Positions 9,744 to 17,999 of a DNA stretch of 64,000 nt are shown here, piece by piece. The DNA is from Poriferisodalis sp965231925 (lineage in GTDB: Bacteria; Actinomycetota; Acidimicrobiia; Acidimicrobiales; Poriferisodalaceae). The stretch is from contig OZ246894.1 of NCBI GenBank assembly GCA_965231925.1, forward strand, positions 4,402,001 through 4,466,000. The letters are read 5' to 3'. The notes beneath the pieces were generated by a model, which saw only the letters and a list, made by a program, of their open reading frames with translations, was not told the origin of the DNA and searched no databases. Within the stretch, counting starts at the first letter, position 1; each line of letters starts with the position of its first letter. The position numbers and the translations under genes are program-made.

Positions 9744-10052
9744 TCAGTTCACGTCGAAGAGGCGGAGGACGCCTTCGCCCAGGATCCAGTCGAACCCGGC
9801 GATCATCGCGGTCAGTATCACGATGGTGATGAAGACGACGATCGAGTAGTTGACGATCTCGGCGCGGGTCGGCCAGATGACCTTCTTGAGCTCGGAACGA
9901 ACTTCGCCGACGAACTGAGCCGGTCCAGTTCGTTCCGCGGCGGGCGATGCTGACGCCGCCTGGCGTCGCTCGCGCCTGCCCGCGGGCGCGCCGTCAGCCC
10001 CCATCTCGCCCTGGCGCTGCAGGTGACGGCGTGTCCGTCGGTTCATGGCCAT
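9744..10052 (-). CDS. secE: Preprotein translocase subunit SecE
   Basis: 102 residues from ATG 10052. A basic cytoplasmic N-terminus is followed by the conserved FVGEVRSELKKVIWPTRAEI amphipathic segment and a single membrane helix (YSIVVFITIVILTAMIAGF). SecE clamps SecY in the Sec translocon. The frame is open further upstream to 10175, but that extension enters the tRNA-Trp gene, so the start is the MAMNRRTRR methionine; a GGAG lies about 9 bases before it. Confidence 0.93.
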   Translation of the reverse strand: MAMNRRTRRHLQRQGEMGADGAPAGRRERRQAASASPAAERTGPAQFVGEVRSELKKVIWPTRAEIVNYSIVVFITIVILTAMIAGFDWILGEGVLRLFDVN

Positions 10053-10148
10053 CGGGAGTGTCTCCGGCCCTCTATTCGGTAGGGACTTGTTTTCAGGGGT
10101 TTGGGCATGGTTGGCCCGCCAGGCTGGCGGCACACGTTGGCAGAAGCG

Positions 10149-10222
10149 CAGGGCAGGAGGGACTTGAACCCGCAACCGCCGGTTTTGGAGACCGGTGCTC
10201 TACCAAATTGAGCTACTGCCCT
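10149..10222 (-). tRNA. tRNA-Trp (CCA anticodon)
   Basis: A 74-nt cloverleaf on the minus strand. The acceptor stem AGGGCAG pairs with CTGCCCT, the discriminator is G, the anticodon loop is CTCCAAA and the T-loop is GTTCAAG. Its place just upstream of secE is conserved in many bacteria. CCA is not encoded. Confidence 0.96.
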
Positions 10223-10334
10223 CAGCGTCGGCGCATCGCGTGCGATGCGCTGGTGACATTCGGTGCGGGCTTTCTTGGCGAATGTCCGCCGCAACAGGCT
10301 ACCGGCAGCACTCTGGGTCGCGTGCAGAGCGATC

Positions 10335-10411
10335 TGGTAGCGGGACTGGGACTCGAACCCAGGACCTCACGATTATGAGCCGTGCGCTCTGACCAACTGA
10401 GCTATCCCGCC
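10335..10411 (-). tRNA. tRNA-Met (CAT anticodon)
   Basis: A 77-nt tRNA including an encoded CCA. The acceptor GGCGGGA pairs with TCCCGCT (one G-U), the anticodon loop is CTCATAA and the T-loop is GTTCGAG. The first base pair is G-U, which is not the C-A mismatch of an initiator, so this is likely the elongator type. A broken copy lies 48 bp upstream on the same strand. Confidence 0.92.
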
Positions 10412-10459
10412 AAAATGTGCTCGCCGAGCCTAACGGCACCACCAATCGCGCTCCCCGCA

Positions 10460-10542
10460 AGGACCTCACGATGCTGCGCTACCGGCGGCGACCGCAAGCG
10501 GCCGTCGCTGCCGTGCGCTGCGACCAACTGAGCTATCCCGCC
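10460..10542 (-). pseudogene. Truncated tRNA-Met copy interrupted by a palindromic insert
   Basis: The 5' half of tRNA-Met (acceptor, D-arm and first anticodon strand, 10511-10542) is repeated with 31 of 33 bases identical. The anticodon itself is replaced by about 37 bp of GC-rich palindrome (stem near 10484-10512). A 13-base piece of the variable/T-arm side (10460-10472) then returns. The T-arm and 3' acceptor strand are absent, so it cannot fold as a tRNA. Confidence 0.85.
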
Positions 10543-10565
10543 CCGCTGGCCACACGGTAACGGCG

Positions 10566-10638
10566 AGCCCCGTGCCGGAATCGAACCGGCGACACCAGCC
10601 TTACCATGGCTGTGCTCTACCTACTGAGCTAACGGGGC
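10566..10638 (-). tRNA. tRNA-Thr (GGT anticodon)
   Basis: A 73-nt cloverleaf. The acceptor GCCCCGT pairs with ACGGGGC, the discriminator is T, the anticodon stem-loop is CAGCC-ATGGTAA-GGCTG and the T-loop is GTTCGAT. Threonine and methionine tRNAs commonly stand together ahead of secE; the rpmG gene often found with them is not here. Confidence 0.96.
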
Positions 10639-10722
10639 GAAATCGGCGCACAACCCGAGCGGTCTGCACCGACCTATGTGGGGTCCGGAGTGTATCTGTG
10701 GACCCCCGATAGCTTCGCTGCC

Positions 10723-11238
10723 ATGCGGACCCGGCTGGCCACGATGGCCGACGCCGATGCCATCGCGGAGATCTACAATCGCGAGGTCACAGACGGCACG
10801 GCGACGTTCGACATGGTGGCCCGCACCGCCGCGGAGCAAGCGGCCTGGATGCGGGACCACTCAGGGGCCTACCCCTGCATCGTGGCGGTGCCCGACACCG
10901 GCAGTGACGACAACCCCGGCGACACGGTGCTGGGTTGGGCGTGCCTGTCGCCATACCGCACCCGGCCGGCGTACTCGACCAGCGTCGAAGACTCCGTCTA
11001 TGTCCACCGCGATCACCACGGTCGCGGTGTTGGCAGCTTGCTGCTCGGCGACTTGGTGGCGCTGGCCGACGAGCACGGCTTTCACGCAGTCTTCGCTCGT
11101 ATCGCAGATGCCGGTGCAGCTTCGGTGGCTCTGCACTCCAAGCACGGCTTCGAGCTCGTCGGGGTGGAGCGAGAGGTGGGCCGCAAGTTCGGACGATGGC
11201 TCGACGTGACACTCATGCAGCGCCTTCGCCCTGCCTGA
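10723..11238 (+). CDS. GNAT-family N-acetyltransferase, phosphinothricin-acetyltransferase-like
   Basis: 171 residues from ATG 10723. It opens MRTRLATMADADAIAEIYNR, the usual beta1-alpha1 start of Pat/MnaT-type enzymes. The acetyl-CoA-binding motif A is HHGRGVGSLLLGDLV (Q/R-x-x-G-x-G/A form) and the C-terminal HSKHGFELVGVEREVGRKFGRW is typical of the subfamily. These enzymes acetylate small amines such as methionine sulfone, sulfoximine or phosphinothricin; the true substrate is unknown. A longer GTG-started frame from 10678 is possible but would begin in the tRNA-Thr promoter region. It stands alone on the plus strand. Confidence 0.8.
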   Translation: MRTRLATMADADAIAEIYNREVTDGTATFDMVARTAAEQAAWMRDHSGAYPCIVAVPDTGSDDNPGDTVLGWACLSPYRTRPAYSTSVEDSVYVHRDHHGRGVGSLLLGDLVALADEHGFHAVFARIADAGAASVALHSKHGFELVGVEREVGRKFGRWLDVTLMQRLRPA

Positions 11239-11260
11239 AGCAATTCGGATCGAGTTGCGA

Positions 11261-11944
11261 TCACGACTCGTCGTGCACGGCAACGTTGTACTGCGACAGG
11301 ATTAGCGTGATGAGATCGAATGCCTCCGCTCCGCATGACGAGTTGGCCGAAATCGCGATGTCGCCCGTACCGATGCGATCGCCGAAGAAGACGAATGCGA
11401 AGCCGTCGGGCTCCCGACCCGAGCGCCATGTGAGTCCCTGTGCCCCGTCCGCCCACTCGCGGATCGCAGCGGACCACTTGCGCGTCACGGGGTACTCGGT
11501 CGATGGTCCAATAGTCAATCGCGTGTCAATTCCGATGGCGGCAAGATCGCGGCCAGAACGAAGGCTGACCAGTTCAAGATCTGATTCGACGTCAATCTGA
11601 CTGACGCAGTGCCCGGCAACAGACTCCGAGGGCAGGGCGCGCAAGCCCGAGTCGTCAGCAGGCAGGTCTCGAAGCAGTCTCTCCGCGACGGCAGTTCTGT
11701 CGTCTGCGGCAGCGTAGAGAAACGGGTACGGGTCCTGCGTTGTGGAATCGAAGCGGCCTCCCGCGAACTCGCTCGCGAGGTCTTGGGCGACCGGATTCGG
11801 ATTGAACTCGTCGGCGGGGTATTTCTCCCTGTGTACACGCCACAGCGGAGTTCCGGCCGATAGCGGGAGTTTGTTCGGAGTGCCGTTGAATTGAGTGGGT
11901 GGATCCGGCAGCGTCCGCAGGCGCCTTGACGGGGCGGAACCCAT
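11261..11944 (-). CDS. RES-domain protein, probable NAD-degrading toxin
   Basis: 227 residues. The RES fold signatures are visible: LWRVHR (Arg36), GGRFD (Arg64), FLYAAADDRTAVAERL (Tyr77, Glu88) and a C-terminal AISANSSCGAEAFDLI segment. RES toxins (MbcT, ParT, Res) attack NAD or ADP-ribosylate targets using Arg, Tyr and Glu residues of this kind. It is the last gene of a three-gene minus-strand operon, 51 bp after the MbcA/ParS-like gene. RES toxins are normally neutralised by such a partner, which supports the call. Confidence 0.8.
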   Translation of the reverse strand: MGSAPSRRLRTLPDPPTQFNGTPNKLPLSAGTPLWRVHREKYPADEFNPNPVAQDLASEFAGGRFDSTTQDPYPFLYAAADDRTAVAERLLRDLPADDSGLRALPSESVAGHCVSQIDVESDLELVSLRSGRDLAAIGIDTRLTIGPSTEYPVTRKWSAAIREWADGAQGLTWRSGREPDGFAFVFFGDRIGTGDIAISANSSCGAEAFDLITLILSQYNVAVHDES

Positions 11945-11995
11945 GGAGACGAGTTCCGCCTGTTACCGCAAGTACGTGGTGCCCTGACCGCGCGG

Positions 11996-12949
11996 CTATG
12001 CGGCCGGATCGGTCATCGCCTGCGCCGCAGCAAATACGGCATCGGCTAGGCGACGAGCCTCATCGTCGGAGAAAGCGCCACCTTTTCCGACATCTGCGGC
12101 CGTTTGCATCAGGTCGGCCGGGCGGCCCCCCAATCGGACGTGCTCAGAGAACCACCACGAAGCGACACCCCAAGGGTCATCGGCAGCCCTCAAGTGCTGA
12201 TTGACCCGCTGCGTCGTCTCATATGCGGAGCCTCTTTGGTCAAATTGGAATCTCGGATACAGGAATCCGCTGTCGGTCGGCAGTGCCAGCAGCATCGAAT
12301 CGGCGCGCCTCGAGCGAATGTCCGCGATGTCCAGGTGACCATGGCTGACTGCAGCAACCTCGTCTTCGCTGTACACCGGCTCGTCCAGCACTTGCTGCCG
12401 CGCGGCGGCCCTCAGCCGTGCCGGGGCCGCAAGCACCTGCTCAGATTCGTCGAGCAGAACTCTGAGCTGTTCGACCAAGCCCCGCGTCACGTCTCGGATA
12501 TCGGGGTCGTCCAACATCTGGGCGCTGTGCGCGGCAATTGCGATTAGCTGATGCTGCACGTGGCGAGCGAGAGCGTTGCGGAGTCCCGCGCCGCCTTGCT
12601 CAAGAGACTGCTCATATTGCCAATCGACGCCGACGCGGCGCTTGCAACGGTCACGCAGTGCCTTGTCGATCAGCGAGGGCGACGAGACGACGGCGTACGA
12701 GGCGTCAAGTACTTGCACGGGCTCATCGGGAAAGAGCACCATGGGCACAAGAAGGTCTCGCGCCGTCGGAGTCACGCGGATTACACGATCTGCCGACGAG
12801 GCAGCCACCACGTCCTCCTGAATGACACGCCGCAGGATGGACCAAGTTGGCGGTGACGAAGCAGCTTCCAGCCAGCCCTCAGCGTGCTTGGCGGAAGCGT
12901 CGAAGATGCTTGGGTCGTAGAGACCATCCAGGTGGGTCTGCGACATCAT
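11996..12949 (-). CDS. RES-associated antitoxin-like protein with C-terminal MbcA/ParS/Xre toxin-binding domain
   Basis: 317 residues, much longer than a normal Xre/MbcA antitoxin (about 110-150). The last 100 residues carry the toxin-binding signature: GFLYPRFQFD, then VNQHLRAADDPWGVASWW and EHVRLGGRPADLM. The middle is helical and acidic with charged repeats. The first 90 residues have no clear helix-turn-helix that I can see. It overlaps the upstream 12946-13599 gene by 4 bp (ATGA), so the two are translationally coupled. I infer it binds and blocks the RES protein; the extra 200 residues may bind the third protein or a trigger. Confidence 0.72.
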   Translation of the reverse strand: MMSQTHLDGLYDPSIFDASAKHAEGWLEAASSPPTWSILRRVIQEDVVAASSADRVIRVTPTARDLLVPMVLFPDEPVQVLDASYAVVSSPSLIDKALRDRCKRRVGVDWQYEQSLEQGGAGLRNALARHVQHQLIAIAAHSAQMLDDPDIRDVTRGLVEQLRVLLDESEQVLAAPARLRAAARQQVLDEPVYSEDEVAAVSHGHLDIADIRSRRADSMLLALPTDSGFLYPRFQFDQRGSAYETTQRVNQHLRAADDPWGVASWWFSEHVRLGGRPADLMQTAADVGKGGAFSDDEARRLADAVFAAAQAMTDPAA

Positions 12950-13599
12950 GCCTCCAACGTGAGATTCGCTATACCAGCAGCTTCCAAGGTCTCCCTCAGC
13001 GATGTGGCTTTTTCAATCGCCCGCTCGATTGTGGTCTTCATGACTCGCAGGTCGGACTGGTCGAGCGCCACATAGAAGCTGTTGCGTTTGCCCTCCCGCA
13101 CAAAGTCAACCTTGAGCGAATGCGTCAACACAACTGCGTCCAGTCCCTCAGACACCTCGCCGCCGAACACGGGCCGAATGTCGGTGAGGATCCGAGCGTC
13201 CAAGAAGACGCTCTGGTGCTCCTGCATGAGAGCCAAGCTCTTATGCAGGACCTGGGTCGACCTCTGCTCGACCAAGTACTTGATCCGAGCGGCGAGACGC
13301 TGCTGGCATTCGTTCTCCAAGCTCAGCGCTTCAGATGAGGCCATCTCGTCACTCAGCTCGCTGATGTCAAGTTCACTCGCTTCAGCATGGGCAGCTGTTG
13401 ACAGCATCATTGAGAGCAGCGCTCGCGCCTCGTCGGCCGTTAGCTCGGCCAACTGGCCCGCTCGTTCGACGAAGTCAACGATGCCGGACGGCTCGTCAAG
13501 CGCTTCCACCGCGGTGCATAGGGCCTCATAGTCATCCGGCGAGATGTCGTTGAGCTTCGCAAGCACGGGGACGAAGGCCGCGGGCAACTGCTGAGTCAT
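12946..13599 (-). CDS. Unrecognised protein, first gene of the RES operon
   Basis: 217 residues from ATG 13599 (GAGGACA upstream). I do not recognise a family. Residues 1-75 are helical and acidic. A helical region with ELDISELSDEM follows, then a central part (LAARIKYLVEQRSTQVLHKS) and a C-terminal domain with mixed strands: VFLDARILTDIRPVFG, THSLKVDFVREG, SFYVALDQSDLRVMKTTIE and a long helix. No signal peptide or membrane segment is visible. The 4-bp overlap with the antitoxin-like gene ties its function to the RES pair. It might be a regulator, chaperone or sensor; this is inference from position only. Confidence 0.7.
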   Translation of the reverse strand: MTQQLPAAFVPVLAKLNDISPDDYEALCTAVEALDEPSGIVDFVERAGQLAELTADEARALLSMMLSTAAHAEASELDISELSDEMASSEALSLENECQQRLAARIKYLVEQRSTQVLHKSLALMQEHQSVFLDARILTDIRPVFGGEVSEGLDAVVLTHSLKVDFVREGKRNSFYVALDQSDLRVMKTTIERAIEKATSLRETLEAAGIANLTLEA

Positions 13600-13770
13600 C
13601 GTGGCTGTCCTCGGGTCATGCCCAGCCCGCCCGGTTCCTCGCAGGCAGCGCAGCAGCATAGGCGGCTACAAATCGAGGAGTCGTGCAGAACCGTCAATGG
13701 GATGGCAATCGACGACACGTAGTGAGTTATAGCGCGCGCTTGTTCGCACATGGTGAATCAAGAGCCCTTC

Positions 13771-14685
13771 TCAGAAGTGCCAGGGGAATTGCTCGAATTC
13801 CGGGTCTCGCTCTTCGAGGAATGCGTCACGCCCTTCGGCGGCTTCGTCGGTGCCGTAGGCCAGTCGGGTGGCCTCCCCCGCGAACACCTGCTGGCCGACC
13901 AGGCCGTCGTCGATGAGGTTGAACGCGAACTTGGCCATGCGCTGCGCCGTCGGTGAGCGGGAGACGATCTCGGCCGCCCACTCCAGCGCGACCGATTCCA
14001 ATTCGGCGTGGGGCACCACGGCGTTCACGTCACCCATGTCGAACCGCTCCTGGGCGGTGTAGGTGCGGCCGAGGAAGAAGATCTCGCGGGCCTTCTTCTG
14101 GCCGATCTGGCGCGCCAAGTAGGCCGAGCCGAAGCCGCCGTCGAAGCTGGCCACGTTGGTGTCGGTCTGGCGGAAGCGGGCGTGCTCTTGCGAGGCGATG
14201 GTGAGGTCGCACACCACGTGCAGGCTGTGGCCGCCGCCAGCAGCCCAGCCGCTCGCCACGCAGATGACCACCTTGGGCATCATCCGGATCAGCCGCTGGC
14301 ACTCCAGGATGTGCAGCCGCCCGGTACGGGCCGGGTCGATCTCGGCGGCGGTCTCGCCGTCTGCGTAGCGGTAGCCGTCGCGGCCCCGGATGCGCTGGTC
14401 GCCGCCCGAGCAGAACGCCCAGCCGCCATCTGACGGTGCCGGCCCGTTGCCGGTCAGCAGGATGCAGCCGACGTCGGGCGTCATACGGGCGTGATCCAGC
14501 GCCCGGTACAGCTCGTCGACGGTGTGCGGGCGGAAGGCGTTGCGCACATCGGGCCGGTCGAACGCGATGCGCACCGTGCCGTGCTCGGTGCTGCGGTGGT
14601 AGGTGATGTCGGTGAGATCGAACCCGTCGACGGCGTCCCAGCGCGACGGGTCGAAGATGTCCGAGACGTGTGGCAAGAACGGCAT
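13771..14685 (-). CDS. menB: 1,4-dihydroxy-2-naphthoyl-CoA synthase
   Basis: 304 residues of the crotonase fold with MenB-specific features: WAFCSGGDQRIRGRDGY near residue 90, GWAAGGGHSLHVVCDLTIAS near 154 and QTDTNVASFDGGFGSAYLARQIGQKKAREIFFLGR. The end, EGRDAFLEERDPEFEQFPWHF, is typical. MenB closes the naphthoquinone ring in menaquinone synthesis. It stands alone; no other men gene is in the window, but a quinone supply fits the complex I operon further on. Confidence 0.95.
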   Translation of the reverse strand: MPFLPHVSDIFDPSRWDAVDGFDLTDITYHRSTEHGTVRIAFDRPDVRNAFRPHTVDELYRALDHARMTPDVGCILLTGNGPAPSDGGWAFCSGGDQRIRGRDGYRYADGETAAEIDPARTGRLHILECQRLIRMMPKVVICVASGWAAGGGHSLHVVCDLTIASQEHARFRQTDTNVASFDGGFGSAYLARQIGQKKAREIFFLGRTYTAQERFDMGDVNAVVPHAELESVALEWAAEIVSRSPTAQRMAKFAFNLIDDGLVGQQVFAGEATRLAYGTDEAAEGRDAFLEERDPEFEQFPWHF

Positions 14686-14917
14686 GGGTGCTCCAAGGCC
14701 GGCCGGGTGAGCGCAGTGAACCCGGTGCGGGCGACGAGGGCACGGTATTGGGTCGGGTCACCGTAGCGGTCACCGTGGGCACGAGGCGGAGCCGATGGCT
14801 GACGCGGTGATCCGCGTGACCTCTGAAGGAAGCGGTTGAGCGGTCGACGAGCGACGCTGCGCGCGAGACTGCGAATTCGGCGCCGAGCGACGGGCCTGCA
14901 TCGAAGGGACAATCGGC

Positions 14918-15796
14918 ATGAAGTTCGCACTCAGGTATTGCAACACCGGCAAGTTCGCCATGGACACGGCGCTCGCCGTCGAGCTGGTGCAGGCCGGCGA
15001 AGCGGCCGGATTCGAATCGGCGTGGACGGTCGAGCACACCGTCATCCCGTCGGGCTACGAGTCGCAGTACCCCTACAGCCCCGACGGCAAGATGGCCGGC
15101 GGCGTCGAGGATCTGCTGCTGCCCGATCCGCTCATGTGGATGGCCTACATGGCCGGTGTGACCTCCACCATCAACTTCGGCACCGGCATCCTGATCGTGC
15201 CCCAGCACAGTCCGGTGGTGTGCGCAAAGCAGATCGCCACACTCGACCACATGTCCGGGGGTCGGGTGCTGCTGGGCATCGGCGTGGGCTGGATGCGCGA
15301 AGAATTCGAGGCGATCGGGGTCGGCGATCACTTCGACGATCGCGGGCGCCGCACCGACGAGTACGTGGCGGCCATGCGGGAACTGTGGTCGGCCGACCGA
15401 CCCACGTTCCATGGTGAGTTTGTGAATTTCGATGCCGCGTACTGCCGGCCGCAGCCGGTGAACGGTTCGGTGCCGATCATCGTGGGCGGCGATTCAAAGG
15501 TGGCTGCACGGCGAGCGGGACGGCTCGGCGACGGCTACTTCCCCGCTCGCGGTGCGCCGTGGGACCTCATCGATCTGGCTCGACAGACGGCTGCGGAGGG
15601 CGGGCGAGACCCCGATGCGCTGGAGATCACTGTGCAGCTGCCCGCCGACATCGAGGAAATTCCCGAGCTGGCCCGCCGCGGCGTGAGCCGGATCGCCGTG
15701 CCGGTGTCGCCGATGGCCGGACTGAACACCGTCATCTCCACGCCTGACGACGCCAGCGCCTGGGCAGAGACGATCGAGCGCTTCGCCGACCTGTAG
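14918..15796 (+). CDS. LLM-class F420-dependent oxidoreductase
   Basis: 292 residues with the luciferase-like TIM barrel. Signatures are MKFALRYCNTGKFAMDTAL, FESAWTVEHTVIPSGYESQYPY, the INFGTGILIVPQH strand, GRVLLGIGVGWMREEFEAIG and VPIIVGGDSKVAARRAGRLGD. Proteins of this subgroup use coenzyme F420 or, less often, FMN; actinobacterial members are mostly F420-dependent. The substrate cannot be told. GAAGGGA lies 7 bases before ATG 14918. It converges on the rhodanese gene, with a large inverted repeat between them. Confidence 0.86.
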   Translation: MKFALRYCNTGKFAMDTALAVELVQAGEAAGFESAWTVEHTVIPSGYESQYPYSPDGKMAGGVEDLLLPDPLMWMAYMAGVTSTINFGTGILIVPQHSPVVCAKQIATLDHMSGGRVLLGIGVGWMREEFEAIGVGDHFDDRGRRTDEYVAAMRELWSADRPTFHGEFVNFDAAYCRPQPVNGSVPIIVGGDSKVAARRAGRLGDGYFPARGAPWDLIDLARQTAAEGGRDPDALEITVQLPADIEEIPELARRGVSRIAVPVSPMAGLNTVISTPDDASAWAETIERFADL

Positions 15797-15870
15797 CTGC
15801 TTCGAAGCCGGTGATGCCCGAAATAAATCGAAACTCACCGAGAAGACCTGACAACTACGGTACGAAGCTG

Positions 15871-15923
15871 GCGGGACGGACCCGGGCTATCCACTTGAGC
15901 CGTGCACCCGGGATCCGTCCCGC
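15871..15923. terminator. Inverted repeat between convergent genes, probable bidirectional terminator
   Basis: Arms at 15871-15886 (GCGGGACGGACCCGGG) and 15907-15923 pair along their whole length with a single bulged A, leaving a loop of about 20 nt. It sits between the 3' ends of the LLM oxidoreductase (+) and the rhodanese gene (-). No long T-run follows on either strand, which is common in GC-rich actinobacteria. Confidence 0.6.
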
Positions 15924-15964
15924 TCGCATCGCGCGATAGCGCCAGCGTAGACGCAATGGGCTCG

Positions 15965-17239
15965 CTAACAGAAATGGAATTCGACGAGGTCATCGCGGGC
16001 GTACTGGTCGGGCAGAGCAATCTCCCAGTCGAGGTAGCCCTGCATCGCGGCCCGGGCCACCTCGGCGTCTTCGGGGTCGTAGGGAAGCGGTGGCTGACGT
16101 GAGCGCAGCGCTGCTTCCGCGGCGTCGTTGCCGCCCGCCACGAGCCCTGACTCACCTGCGCTGTCCAGCCAGTCGGGGTCGAGCACCCACGCATCCCAGC
16201 CCATCTGGATCAGCCACGACGCGGTCATGGTGGCGCCGACGCCGTCGTGGTCGGCCAGCACCACCCGTGCTCCACGGGTCACGAGGTACTCGTCGGTGGC
16301 CTGCACCAGCTGGCCTCCAGGAGCACCGGTGGCCTCCCGCAGGTGTCCAGTCGCGAACTCTTCGGGGGTTCGCACGTCCATGACGTAGGTCGTGCGCGTG
16401 ACGTCAGCAAGCCACTCGTCAAGCTGTGTACGGTCAATTGTGGGAACCCCGCAGCGCTCGGCCGCTGCCGCCGCCGCAGCGAGTGCCTGCTGGCGGCCGC
16501 CCGCATCGGGCTCGGGAACCTGCTCGTCGCGGCCGTGTTCCAGCTGCAGCCCGGCCAACTCCCAGCCCATCGTGCCGTCCTTCAGGGCGACGACCCGCTC
16601 CAAGCCTGCGGAGCGCAGCGACTGCGCGCCCATGATGCTGCGGGTCCGCCCCGCACAGTTGACAACCACCGTGGTGCCCTCGCCGATCAGGCCATGCACC
16701 CGGCGCACCAGCTCACCACCGGGGCACGACTGGCCTGTCGGGATGCTCATGCGGTTGAACTCCCGGCGGGTGCGAGAATCCACCACCACCAAGTCGCGGC
16801 CGTCGGCCAGCCAGCCGTCCAGCTCGGTCGCCGTCACATGCGGCGTACCGAAGTGCTCCTCGACCAACTCGCCGAACAGCTTTGAGGGCACATTGATGCC
16901 CGAATACAGCTCGCCACCCGCGGCCGCCCACGCGTCGATGCCGCCGTCGAGCACCGTTATGTCGGTGTAGCCGAGCACGGTGAGCTCGAGGGCCACCGCC
17001 GCGGCCTCTCCCCCACCGGCATCGCACACCACCACCGGCGCGCTGCGCCGGGGAACGCGCGCCGCCACTTCAAGCCCGACATGGCTCAGTGGCAGGTTCG
17101 CGGCATACAGCAGATGCCGCTGGGTGAACTCGGTGGGCTCGCGGGCGTCCACCAGCGCCAGCTCCGTGCCGTCGCCGCGCAGCAGACCGCGGTGCAATGC
17201 CATCAATTCGCTGGCCGAAATGGCGCGTACGTCAGCCAT
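15965..17239 (-). CDS. Triple rhodanese-domain sulfurtransferase
   Basis: 424 residues with three consecutive rhodanese-like domains. Domain 1 (about 5-110) has LVDAREPTEFTQRH and the active-site loop VVCDAGGGEA. Domain 2 (about 130-235) has VVVDSRTRREFNRM and VVVNCAGRTRSI, the best catalytic loop. Domain 3 (about 265-370) has YVMDVRTPEEFATGHL, but its loop reads VVLADHDGVGA with no cysteine, so it is probably inactive and structural. Rhodaneses pass sulfane sulfur from thiosulfate or mercaptopyruvate to acceptors. A thiol dioxygenase lies 115 bp upstream on the same strand, pointing to cysteine/thiol catabolism. ATG 17239 has GAGGGAA 7 bases before it. Confidence 0.88.
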   Translation of the reverse strand: MADVRAISASELMALHRGLLRGDGTELALVDAREPTEFTQRHLLYAANLPLSHVGLEVAARVPRRSAPVVVCDAGGGEAAAVALELTVLGYTDITVLDGGIDAWAAAGGELYSGINVPSKLFGELVEEHFGTPHVTATELDGWLADGRDLVVVDSRTRREFNRMSIPTGQSCPGGELVRRVHGLIGEGTTVVVNCAGRTRSIMGAQSLRSAGLERVVALKDGTMGWELAGLQLEHGRDEQVPEPDAGGRQQALAAAAAAAERCGVPTIDRTQLDEWLADVTRTTYVMDVRTPEEFATGHLREATGAPGGQLVQATDEYLVTRGARVVLADHDGVGATMTASWLIQMGWDAWVLDPDWLDSAGESGLVAGGNDAAEAALRSRQPPLPYDPEDAEVARAAMQGYLDWEIALPDQYARDDLVEFHFC

Positions 17240-17354
17240 CACACTTCCCTCGCGACAGGGGCACCAGGGCCGGCTGACGGGCGAACCTTCTCACCGTGTC
17301 GTTCCTTGTCTCGGGCTCACGGGTTGCCCGGGCCCCGGCCGCACCTGCGGCGGC

Positions 17355-17987
17355 TCAGGCAACGGCCGTTGAGGGGTAGCCCGGGCGGGCCTCGACGATG
17401 CTGGCGGTGTCGGCGAAGACCCGCCACTCGCCGTGCTCGGCACTCCAATAGCGGCGGCCTGCCATCGCTTCCATGGCCAGCCCGTAGCAGTGGAAGTTGG
17501 TCGATGCGCCTTCGATGTGGATGGAGTGGATGTCGTGGCCGAGCATGGCAACGCCGGTGCCACGCTCGACCATCTCTTCACGCTCGACATGCGGTTCGCC
17601 CTCACCGGCACAGCAGTCGTAGAAGCGATTCAGCTCCTGGCCTCGCATACCCACGATGACCGCCCACGTCGTGTGCTCGTGCGGCGGTGCCGACGTGCCG
17701 GTGCTGACGCTCTGGACATACAACGCGAGTGTGTCGTCGTCGTTTTGGGCGAGTCGGTAGTTGAACGAGCCGCGCTCGCCGTCTGGCGGCGGGAAGTCTT
17801 CCGATGGGAACAGTTCGGCGTGGGTGGCCAGCTCCAGCAGCCGTTCCTTGATGCGTGCGATGCCTGACCGATCGATGCCGCCGTGTTCCCTGCCGTGCGC
17901 ATCGATCTTGGCGATGTCGTCCATCGCGTCTGCGACCGCTGCTGCGCGCGCTGCGGCCCTCGCTTCTGCCGGGTTCGATGCGCTCAT
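17355..17987 (-). CDS. Cysteine dioxygenase family protein (thiol dioxygenase)
   Basis: 210 residues. The cupin metal site is PPHEHTTWAVIVGMRG (His103, His105) and GHDIHSIHIEG (His154), matching the three-histidine iron centre of cysteine and 3-mercaptopropionate dioxygenases; NFHCYGLAME completes the cupin. Enzymes of this family oxidise a thiol to a sulfinate. It precedes the triple rhodanese, which could handle the sulfur released later, so I infer a small sulfur-oxidation unit. The N-terminal 35 residues are alanine-rich and probably flexible. Cysteine and 3-mercaptopropionate types cannot be separated by eye. Confidence 0.84.
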   Translation of the reverse strand: MSASNPAEARAAARAAAVADAMDDIAKIDAHGREHGGIDRSGIARIKERLLELATHAELFPSEDFPPPDGERGSFNYRLAQNDDDTLALYVQSVSTGTSAPPHEHTTWAVIVGMRGQELNRFYDCCAGEGEPHVEREEMVERGTGVAMLGHDIHSIHIEGASTNFHCYGLAMEAMAGRRYWSAEHGEWRVFADTASIVEARPGYPSTAVA

Positions 17988-17999
17988 GGACTCATCCTT

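Noticed and set aside
14030..15412. A 460-codon minus-strand frame spanning menB and the LLM gene
   Set aside because: It crosses two well-supported genes in other frames and has shadow composition.
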